From assembly GCA_963556495.2 (NCBI GenBank), contig OY747705.1:21664501-21728500 (forward strand): a stretch of 64,000 bases of DNA, in the 5' to 3' direction. The notes under the pieces were generated by a model. It was given only the letters and a program-made list of their open reading frames with translations, was not told the DNA's origin and did no database searches. The translations under genes were made by a program, and so were the position numbers. The stretch comes from Valencia hispanica. Its lineage: Eukaryota; Chordata; Actinopteri; Cyprinodontiformes; Valenciidae. Positions 1 to 9,000 of the stretch are shown here, piece by piece; the first letter of the stretch is position 1, and each line of letters begins with the position of its first letter.

Positions 1-657
1 ATTTTCGGCACACTTCTCTGATACAGCGAGCATCATATCACTCAGAGAAAAGCGACGCATGAACAAAGTGGTGAGGTTTTAAAGCAGCTCACTCCTCTAG
101 AAGGAGAGAGACGTGAGGTGTGTCCGTCACCTGCTATGTCACGGATCATGCCTTTTTCTAGCCGGACTTATAGCATCTTTTCCGGGTGGGAGAAGCCGGC
201 GGGGCTGTGTACATATAGCAGGTCTTTTGGAATGAGATGTCTGGTAGCCGTCTGAACGTGCATGTTTGCAAAAGCCTAGTTTGTTAGCTAGCTAGGTAAT
301 TCTCCAGTTTAATGACGATGCCAAATTTAACCTGGGGATAAAAGTTCCTAATATTTCATATCTAAAATAATGAATCTGAATATTTTCTTTTAGATGTCTC
401 CTGTTATACAGTAGTTCGGCCTTTTCCTGTATTGCCACAGCAGCGTATAATGGGAAGAGACCGATCTTGGGTTTAAGCTGTTTACATGTTCATGAGCCGA
501 CAATATTCTTGTGAACAAAAACATATGCGAGGGATTTTTATAGGGATGTAAAGTTAGCTCAAATTTACATGTATGCAATTTATCACATAAATTATATAAT
601 GAGAGAGGGAGGATTGTTTTTTAGCCATGTGATGATGTGTTTTTTTCTATTTTACAG
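1..657. other. No coding feature recognised; possible 5' part of the decayed plus-strand gene
   Basis: Nothing was identified. The stretch ends in a pyrimidine-rich acceptor (ttttacag, 650-657) that opens the first recognisable exon of the decayed gene that follows. It probably lies in the last intron of ssbp4. Confidence 0.4.
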
Positions 658-2945
658 TCCTACCACGGAGAGCAAAAAGGCCCTGACATCAGATTTGGTT
701 CAGTCATTTCCCAGTTTGAAAGACTCATCAAGCGGTGGCAGCGTGAGTGTTTTTTGTAAAAGGTCATTGCGATATTTATTTGGGGTGTCATGATTCTTAG
801 ACCGATTCTATATGTTTTAGGTCACTATCCAATTGGATTTTCAATTTAACCTTAACAGCGGGAACAATAATTTGATTTTGTCTTCTGAGGACAGTCAGAC
901 ATACAGAAAAACCCTGTTCTAACCGTAGCCCATGCTGTCAAAAATCAAAACATGCCTGATATCTATTAATCAAAGATTTTGATTTCTTGGCAGGAAATCT
1001 GGTACACCCCAGGACGGAACCACTAGATTCCTGGAGGAAAGGCTGCAGAACGTCAGAAAGAGGCTGAGATCAACCAGCAGGTCGCGGAGCACGGCACAGA
1101 CACCGGCTCAAACACCAGATGATGGCACTCTTGCAAGGGCTCTCATACCAGGTAATTATTTAACTTAATTATTTGATGAAGCAAAGCATCCATATTTTAG
1201 TGACTAACAACCATACATGCAAATCAGTTGCTTTTCTGCTAAATTCGCCATTTTGACCTCGGAAAATAGCATTCACGTGAGTCATGCAAATATTTAATTA
1301 AAAAATGTAATTGGGGTGGGGGGCTTATGTAGACACACCACTGAGAGCATTGAACCGCTGGGACTCGCACTGATAGGGAGGTGAAAGTTATATATATTAC
1401 ATCATGTTCAGTTGTTTTCTGCCGCTTAGATTGATAATTAGCGGCAGTGCTAATGCGTCAGTCTACACAATAAAAGTTATGTCGACACAGAGAGGTTTCC
1501 ACTGTATGTAGCAGCCTACTGCGGCCTCACCAGGTCTTCTTCCACGCCGTTCTGTCTCTTCTCCTACTCTGTTCAGGTTTGAGGTTAAAATTGTTATTTC
1601 TCAAAGGCTGTCAGCTGACAGTCCCACTCACGGCAAGAGCCTACTCCGCAGTGACAGTCTCTTTGTGGCTTTGGCACACACACTGCACACTCCCAGGTGC
1701 TTCTGGGTTCCTCCTCTTCTTCTCAGGTAGTGTCCCCCTAAAAAGAACCTGTGGTCACACCCCTTCCTCCGAGAGCCCTATAGATACCTGCCAGCTTCTG
1801 GCCCTCGAAAAGTGAGCGTTATGAAACTACAATCTTACCAGCTGCAGGGCAGGAATTGGCTGCAACTGTTAGCAGAGGTTCTGTGTTAGTTGGATACTGA
1901 ATGACAAAATCACAGCTATGCCATTCCACATCGTATTCACACCTATATCTTCTACAGATGGCATTGGCGAACTCGCCCTGAGGCAGCTGCCAGCCCTGCT
2001 TCCTCCAACCACTTACAAACTTGGCCGTGGCCGCAGTTCAAAAATGGTTCGCCACACCATTGAAGAATGCAACTTGGCCTTCATCGACCATTAGCCTGTA
2101 AGTATTCCAGTGCATCTAAAGGGGAACTTTTTTCTTTTCATTAATATATACCTGTTAGTCCTGGGCTCACGAATGTGCTCAAACGCACACACACGCATAT
2201 CTAGGTTTGTTATTCTATAATTAGGGTTTCCGACTATTGTCAAGCTATCTACAAGCTTACGTGTTGGTGACTATCAAAGCATCCTAGGCTTTTAAAACAT
2301 GTCTGCAGTGCCACTGATTGATCGCCTTGTTACCTCACCGCACTGATGCAGAAATTAACATTAAAAAAAAATGTTTTTTTTTAATCTTCTTTTCTTCTTC
2401 TTTTTAAGTGCCATACATAGACACTTTTATGTATTTGTGCTTCAATATATCAGGATTTTTAAACAGTCACTCTAAGTGGATTAAAAACACATTAAGTAGG
2501 CCTACTTATTTTATGCAGCATACATGTTAATTTCTTTTAATTGCAAAATATTAATGTTAAATGGGAAGATCTCCCTTATATTTGCTGATATCCAGTATGT
2601 CTTTGGTTTCTGCAAATAGTTCATCCTCTGCTCAAGCATCCACTGCACCAGGCCAAATATCTTATGCAAAAATTCTGTGTGAGGCAGATTTTCCTAGTCA
2701 GAGCTGAGGTACAAATAGTTCTCAGTCTGACTGAAGTTCAATGATTCTCTGATGTTCAGAATAATGTGCTTCTATCTCCCCCTACAGGCCATTTATGGTG
2801 CTGCCGCCTCTGATGGAGCAGGTGCCAGTGGCCGTTGAGTGGATGTTGATTTTATCTGTTCCAGTTCTTGACCTGAATGAATTGATCTGAAACATTTTAT
2901 ATTGTTTACATTTATATAAATAAAATTTCAAGGCGGTGCCTTGTA
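658..2945 (+). pseudogene. Decayed spliced gene of a repeated fish-type family (four exon-like blocks)
   Basis: Four blocks have matching splice signals: 658-742, 994-1151, 1958-2097 and 2788 to about 2945. AATAAA at 2919-2924 would end the transcript. Block 1 reads TTESKKALTSDLVQSFPSLK. Block 2 opens EIWYTPGRNH, meets a stop at 1024-1026, then continues in another frame as RFLEERLQNVRKRLRSTSRS. Block 3 reads DGIGELALRQLPALLPPTTY and meets a stop at 2092-2094. The pattern SFPxLKD..WYTPGR..FLEERLxNVRKRLRS resembles the C-terminal helical part of SAMD3-like proteins multiplied in fish genomes; this is from memory and not a firm assignment. The stop, the frameshift and the missing 5' part mark it as a pseudogene or mobile-element gene. 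It lies directly before a CACTA-type terminus and may be that element's cargo. Confidence 0.55.
2919..2924 (+). terminator. Polyadenylation signal AATAAA of the decayed plus-strand gene
   Basis: AATAAA lies about 130 bp after the last exon-like block begins (2788), followed by GT-rich sequence (cagtattgtttaagtgttt). It supports a former transcript ending near 2945. Confidence 0.5.
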
Positions 2946-3094
2946 AAGATTTCAGTATTGTTTAAGTGTTTATTGCATAGTATATGCTTTACATGACCAA
3001 ATCTAGCATGTATTTTGTGACAGTTTTATAGATATGGATGGTTGCTATTTTCTGTCTTATAGGTTGTACTGTAATGTATTGGAATTATTTGGGC

Positions 3095-3549
3095 ATATTG
3101 GTTAATTTGACCAAGCATTTGGATTGATTACTGAACAATATATGTAGTTGTTGAAACAACCCAGAATTTTAATTCATTTGGCCCAGCATTTGGGTAGAGT
3201 AAATAACACATACTTAGTTGAAACAACCCAGAATTGTAGTTAATTTGACCCAGCATTTGGGTAGAATAAATAACCCAAATTTGGGGTTGAATTTACCCAG
3301 ATTTGTGGTTATTTTGACCCAGCATTTGGGTAGAATAAATAACCCAAATTTGTGGTTGAATTTACCCAGATTTGTGGTTATTTTGACCCAGCATTTGGGT
3401 GGGATATTTAACCCATCTGTTGGGTTAGAATGGAGTAACCCATCTTGCTGGGTCAAAATAACTACTCCTCGGTTGGTGCAATATTGACCCAGCGGTTGAG
3501 TTATAAAACAGCCCAAATTGGGTTATTTTTAACCCAGCAGTTTTTAGTG
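3095..3549. mobile_element. CACTA (EnSpm)-type terminus with subterminal repeats
   Basis: The block is packed with short palindromic motifs such as ACCCAGCATTTGGGT and TAACCCAAATTTG. It ends TAACCCAGCAGTTTTTAGTG at 3549, so the other strand begins CACTAAAAACTGCTGGGTTA. A CACTA start and dense subterminal repeats are the hallmarks of CACTA/EnSpm transposons. The partner end is not in the window and would lie left of base 1 if the element is complete. Proteins read from this block on either strand are repeat artefacts. Confidence 0.65.
3240..3410. repeat. 69-bp tandem repeat inside the CACTA-type terminus
   Basis: The motif gacccagcatttgggt recurs at 3247, 3316 and 3385, a constant 69-bp period, with near-identical intervening sequence. 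It is not a CRISPR: there are no distinct spacers and the units are contiguous. Confidence 0.85.
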
Positions 3550-3771
3550 TGTAACCTAGTAGTCCTGTTCTCAGCATGAGGCACAAGGCTCCTACACCAT
3601 ATTGACTGGACGTGCATAAAAGGAATAGAACATTTGTTCAGAGGACAAATGGTAGATAATATTTATATATGTGGTTCTCATGTGCCCCCTTTACTAATGC
3701 TGCTCTGGACAACTGCCCATATGACCCATATCAAAAGACATAAAGTAAAGAAATAATGGGCTGTTTGTGCT

Positions 3772-3900
3772 TACATTGGCTGGCAAAAGTATTCACTCCC
3801 TTAAACATCTGCACACGTTTTAATGATATAACCCCATATTTATTGAGATTTTGAGTAACGGACAAAAAAGGATTTCCAAGATTTTTATAATTTTAATAGA
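3772..3900. mobile_element. Tc1-like terminal fragment
   Basis: The sequence ggctggcaaaagtattcact followed by an AT-rich stretch matches the usual Tc1 terminal form gtggcttgcaaaagtattc. Only the end survives; no transposase follows. Confidence 0.55.
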
Positions 3901-4025
3901 GCTCCGGGAGTTGACGTCACTTCTCCCAGCATGCAATAGTTACAATCGACTGGGCGCCGTTGTGGCAGGCAGTCAGTCTCCCGCAGTTGTTATTTGCAGC
4001 TAATCCAAACTTAGAAACGGTAAAT

Positions 4026-4190
4026 ATGGTGGATACCTGTGGCCCCCCAGGATGAGATAAGGGAGAAATGTTCTATAGGATTACCAAGGATCCAGAACGC
4101 AGAGAACGATGGATCATTACCATGAAACGCGCTGGCGATCAGGGAAACATGAAGCCGTTTCATTTAGTCTTTGGGAATGATTCACCTGTA
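4026..4190 (+). pseudogene. THAP-domain N-terminal remnant
   Basis: The frame starts MVDTCGPPG, meets a TGA at 4053-4055 where a THAP domain usually has its second Cys, and continues GEMFYRITKDPERRERWIIT then MKRAG. THAP domains are C2CH zinc DNA-binding modules found in transposases and host regulators. The F-(Y/H)-R-I-x-K-DPERR-xxW pattern fits the family; the C-terminal Cys and His were not found. Just downstream on the opposite strand is a frame like the SWIM/YqaJ protein, a pairing expected for ISL2EU-type elements (inference). Confidence 0.6.
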
Positions 4191-4354
4191 ATTCAGATTT
4201 ATTACCATTTGTTTGATAACTGCTCTTGTATCATGAAGTAATGCAAATAGACAGCAGCTCTCTGTTTCACAATGATGCCTTTAGAAATAAAAAGACTTTA
4301 ATTATTTCCTGAGATTAATGAACACACAACATGTTGCACACAGACATAACCTAG

Positions 4355-4740
4355 CTACGGCCCGTTGCTCATGGTAACTAAAATCAGGACAGGTCTCTCC
4401 CTCCTGGTGACAACAACACAATCCTGTGCAGGAAGATTCCAGATCTGGATCCCAATAACAAACCCCGATTGTGTCCATTTATATCCCTCTAGACTTTTAT
4501 ATACTTTAAGCGATGCTCCAGAGTAGGATGAGGGAAAATGGATCAGGAAATTGTATAATACTCTAACATCCACTTGTGCTCCCACCACAATTTCCTCATA
4601 ATCAGTGTTTCTGAACGGACTATTATTTAAATCACTCCATTCCACTTTCTTATACATTCCTATTTTCTTTCTGTGAAGATGTTGCAGCATTCTTAGCAGT
4701 GGATGTGGAGGTTTTAAAAGACTCGTAGTCCGCTGCAAAC
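4355..4740 (-). pseudogene. Fragment of a transposon-associated SWIM/YqaJ-type protein (ISL2EU-like)
   Basis: An open minus-strand segment begins after a tttgcag acceptor near 4740. It contains WSDLNNSPFRNTDYEEIVVG and the block YSGASLKVYKSLEGYKWTQS followed by GFVIGIQIWNLP. That block resembles the N-terminal part of the fish protein that carries a SWIM zinc finger and a YqaJ exonuclease domain and is associated with ISL2EU transposons (from memory). The downstream SWIM and YqaJ parts were not found, so it is a truncated relic. A second minus-strand frame at 5330-5587 could be an upstream exon, but its product was not recognised. Confidence 0.5.
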
Positions 4741-4751
4741 ACGTTCAGGCC

Positions 4752-5355
4752 TCAGAGTCCTGCATGTTGCGGGTATCCGTTTAAAGAGGAAAAAATACAT
4801 AAATTAAATTTCAAGGGTCTGGCAGAAGTTTCTTTAGGCTACTGCGGGTGCAAAAATATTTATGTCATATTTGTTTTTTTAAGACTCTGAAAGAGAATCG
4901 TGTTGATTGATATGTGTTTATGGAGAGAGCATGCCAGAATATTCAGCGCACAACTGACAGCAGAATGTTCTCGTTATCTAGGCATCCTGCGCTGCCAGAG
5001 AGAGATTTTTCTGAAATGTATGAAAACTAAAATTTATTTGATGCACAGATCAATATGCAGAAATGAAAAATTGACCACAGTCAATCGCAAATCCCGCTGC
5101 AGTAAAGTCTGTCTGGCAGCGCCGAATGCCTAGATAGCGTGAATATTCCGCTGTCAGCGCAAAGTGGGAGGAATATTCTGGCATGTTCTTTCCACATATC
5201 ACTATATATCAACACAATCCTCTTTGGGAGTCTTAAACAAAATATTAAAAACAATTATTTGTCACTCGCAACCCGCCCGCATTAAAGAAACTTCCTCCCG
5301 GACTTTATGATGTAAAAACCTTATGCGGGTCACCCGCCCTGTTGCAGGACTCTGA
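4752..5355. mobile_element. 604-bp palindromic non-autonomous element
   Basis: The ends carry a perfect 13-base inverted repeat, TCAGAGTCCTGCA at 4752-4764 and its complement at 5343-5355. Inside, a larger imperfect inverted repeat pairs 4880-4998 with about 5117-5235; both arms share CATGCCAGAATATTC and a TATCTAGGCAT-type core. The outer arms also match (GCGGGT and GAAGTTTCTTTA motifs). The structure is that of a long hairpin MITE. The superfamily is unknown and no clear target duplication was seen. Confidence 0.7.
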
Positions 5356-5587
5356 CCGCTTCTGAAGTTTTAAAAAATATCCCAGGGGCATGGTAAGGGT
5401 CGGATATGTTTAATCTTTTTAATTTCCCGGTATAGACAATATCTTCTGTTTTAAAATGGGAAGTAAACTCCGACGGAGTAAAATCACAGCTGGCTACATT
5501 CATTTTGATGGCGTTCATGCCTGAAAAAATGGCGCCTTCGCTCTGAGAGTCACGTGACATCCGGGGCTCTATATTTAACAATATCAA
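5330..5587 (-). other. Unrecognised open segment beside the palindrome
   Basis: An 85-codon minus-strand frame contains CDFTPSEFTSHFKTEDIVYT then GKLKRLNISDPYHAPGIFF. It ends inside the palindrome arm. It may be an upstream exon of the ISL2EU-like frame at 4355-4740, because both lie on the same strand with the palindrome between them. No function can be given. Confidence 0.3.
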
Positions 5588-5694
5588 GAGTGTGGCGTGT
5601 ATTTCTATTCAGCCCCTTTTACTTTGAATAAAATGTAATTCTGTCAATCTGCATAAGCAGTAAATAAGAGCTGTTTTGTGAAAACCCAGGATTT

Positions 5695-5860
5695 AGAGAA
5701 CTCTAGTGAACAAACAACACCATGAAAACCAAGAAACACACCAGACTGATCAATGAGAAAGCTATGAAGAAGTTTAAAGCAGGGTTAGCTGGAGCAAAAG
5801 AAGGTATTCCAAGACAAAAAAAGAGGAGTTGACAACATGCTGAGGAGTAGGGTATAATTA
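5695..5860 (+). mobile_element. Tc1 fragment (5' part of transposase)
   Basis: Reads aacaaacaacaccatgaaaa ccaagaaacacaccagac, the usual start of a Tc1 transposase frame, then degenerates. It lies just downstream of the penultimate ssbp4 exon, inside the last intron. Confidence 0.6.
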
Positions 5861-5945
5861 GCTTTTTAACCTGGAAGCAGGTGTGAAAGCAGAAGTGAGA
5901 CATTTAGTACATGGATTAATGTTTGCTGTGTTACATGTTACTCAC

Positions 5946-6047
5946 ACTTTCACTTTGGAATGGGTTTAAAAAGTTGCCTGCCATCTCGCCGTCATCCCGT
6001 GGAGTGCCGGGAGGATTGTTCATGCCTGCCATATTGTTAGGTGAATT
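5946..6047 (-). CDS. ssbp4: ssbp4 penultimate exon: [20 protein letters not shown]
   Basis: Exon of 102 bp, phase 0 to 0, acceptor ..ttgtag, donor gtgagt. It encodes [20 protein letters not shown] then [14 protein letters not shown]. In the family only about nine residues, YSP-x-MTMSV, remain after this point; no exon for them was found between 1 and 5945. Confidence 0.93.
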
Positions 6048-9000
6048 CTACAACCCAAGCGGGAGAAGCCAACAGCCAATAAATAAAGATACACGAGGAA
6101 AAGAGAAATCAGCTGCTGCGTATAAAGTAAATAGGCTCACCTTTGGCAACCCATCCATGTCACCAGAGCCTGTGATCAGAGGTAGAGAAACAAAAACGTT
6201 AACAGGATATCTAGAAAAACGGAAAGTAAGATGTCTGTTACTGGTACAGATAAACAAGAACTTCACTGGCTTTACTGATCACGTTACATCCTCAAAATCA
6301 ATAGGCTGCTCACCCTTGACTAATCTGTTTAAAGTTTGATCAATAATAATAAACACACTTAAAAACACACTTCTTGAATCTACCATGAGAGGGCAGCATA
6401 CTACCTCTAAGTGACTGAGCAAAAAGAAAGAACCATGCATCATCTGCTGCACCAATGCATCTCACCTAGTGATCCGTTCATATGATGCTGCTCCATAGCT
6501 CCCATTCCACCCATTGGTCCATCCGGACCTGGTCCCATTGGGAACTAAAGAAAAGCATTTTTTTTTAAAGAATAGCTGAGAAAATCATTGGTCTTTGCCA
6601 TGTTAAAAAAACAACTGAAAAGTAACTTGTATAAAAGGGGAGTCAAATATGAATAAAAACTTAGAGCATTTACATTTGGTCTGTTTCCACCTGGACCAAT
6701 AGGGTTCATCATTGTGTAAATGTTTTCGCTTGAATTTGTAGAATCTGTGGAAAGAAGGCAGGTGAACGTTAGAGGGCATAGGATATTAAAGCAGTTGTGT
6801 TGCAAGATCTGTGTGTATTAACCCCACACACTATTCCCAGTGCAACATATGCCTTCTTAAGGTCACCTAATAAGCAAAGAGTCCACCTGTGTGTTAATTT
6901 AATCTCAGTATAAAATCCAGCTGTTCTGTGAAGGACTCAGAGGTTTGTTAGAGAACAAACAGCATCACTAAGACCAAGGAACACATTTAGGAAACGTTTA
7001 AAGAAGGGAAACAGGACCATAGTTCCTTATTTGTGTTATGAGGAAACTAGATATGGATAACCTGTGAGCAAAGCGATGCTCAGTGCATGCTGTGTGACCC
7101 CTTGAGTAGGTATTCTAAAAAGATTCAAAGAGATAAGGTGACCTTGCTCTGACACTGCAGGTACCATGTAGCAGATATACCGTGGCTTGCAAAAGTATTC
7201 GGCCCCTTGAACTTTTCCACATTTTGTCACATTACAGCCACAAACGTGAATCAATTTTATTGGAATTCCAGGTGAAAGGCCAATACAAAGTGGTGTACAC
7301 GTGAGAAGTGGAACGAAAATCATACATGATTCCAAACATTTTTACAAATAAATAACTGCAAAGTGGGGTGTGCGTAATTATTCAACCCCCTTTGGTCTGA
7401 GTGCAGTCAGTTGCCCATAGACATTGCCTGATGAGTGCTAATGACTAAATAGAGTGCACCTGTGTGTAATCTAATGTCAGTACAAATACAGCTGCCCTGT
7501 GACGGCCTCAGAGGTTGTCTAAGAGAATGTTGGGAGCAACAACACCATGAAGTCCAAAGAACACACCAGACAGGTCAGGGATAAAGTAATTGAGAAATTT
7601 AAAGCAGGCTTTGGCTACAAAAAGATTTCCCAAGCCTTGAACATCCCACGGAGCATTGTTCAAGCGATCATTCAGAAATAGAAGGAGTATGGCACAACTG
7701 TAAACCTACCAAGACAAGGCCGCCCACCTAAACTCACAGGCCGAACAAGGAGAGCACTGATCAGAAATGCAGCCAAGAGGCCCATGGTGACTCTGGATGA
7801 GCTGCAGAGATCTACAGCTCAGGTGGGGGAATCTGTCCATAGTACAACTATTAGTTGTGCACTGCACAAAGTTGGCCTTTATGGAAGAGTGGCAAGAAGA
7901 AAGCCATTGTTAAAAGAAAACCATAAGAAGTCCCGTTTGCAGTTTGCCACAAGCCATGTGGGGGACACAGCAAACACGTGGAAGAAGGTGCTCTGGTCAG
8001 ATGAGACTAAAATTGAACTCTTTGGCCAAAATGCAAAACGCTATGTGTGGCGGAAAACTAACACTGCACATCACTCTGAACACACCATCCCCACTGTCAA
8101 ATACGGTGGTGGCAGCATCATGCTCTGGGGGTGCTTCTCTTCAGCAGGGACAGGGAAGCTGGTCAGAGTTGATGGGAAGATGGATGGAGCCAAATACAGG
8201 GCAATCTTGGAAGAAAACCTCTTGGAGTCTGCAAAAGACTTGAGACTGGGGCGAAGGTTCACCTTCCAGCAGGACAACGACCCTAAACAGAAAGCCAGGG
8301 CAACAATGGAATGGTTTAAAACAAAACATATCCATGTGTTAGAATGGCCCAGTCAAAGTCCAGATCTAAATCCAATCGAGAATCTGTGGCAAGATCTGAA
8401 AACTGCTGTTCACAAACGCTGTCCATCTAATCTGACTGAGCTGGAGCTGTTTTGCAAAGAAGAATGGGCAAGAATTTCAGTCTCTAGATGTGCAAAGCTG
8501 GTAGAGACATACCCTAAAAGACTGGCAGCTGTAATTGCAGCAAAAGGTGGTTCTACAAAGTATTGACTCAGGGGGCTGAATAATTACGCACACCCCACTT
8601 TTCAGTTATTTATTTGTAAAAAATGTTTGGAATCATGTATGATTTTCGTTCCACTTCTCACATGTACACCACTTTGTATTGGTGTTTCACGTGGAATTCC
8701 AATAAAATGTATTCATGTTTGTGGCTGTAATGTGACAAAATGCGGAAAAATTCAAGGGGGCCAAAATTTTGCAAGCCACTGTAAGAAGAGAAAAATGACA
8801 CCAAAAAAAGCAGAAAAGACATAGTGATCCACCATGCATTAAGTGGTGGAGAAATCCTTGCCCTGAACGCCACTTTTGCTATCGTGACTGAAGGAAAGGG
8901 GGGGGGGGGGGAAGCACATGTGAGGTGTTCCTCACTGAGGGAGGTTTGTGCGACTGCAGAGGAAATATGTTTTCCCTCCCGGTGTGCGTGTGAGCGTTGT

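Noticed and set aside
3240..3410. Regular repeats considered as a CRISPR array
   Set aside because: Units are contiguous without unique spacers, the context is a vertebrate genome and there are no cas genes.
3214..3516. Open frames on both strands reading as a repeat protein (WVKITTNLG-type units)
   Set aside because: They are translations of the 69-bp tandem repeat at a CACTA-type terminus.
8071..8335. Minus-strand frames within the Tc1 element
   Set aside because: Antisense shadows of the transposase gene.
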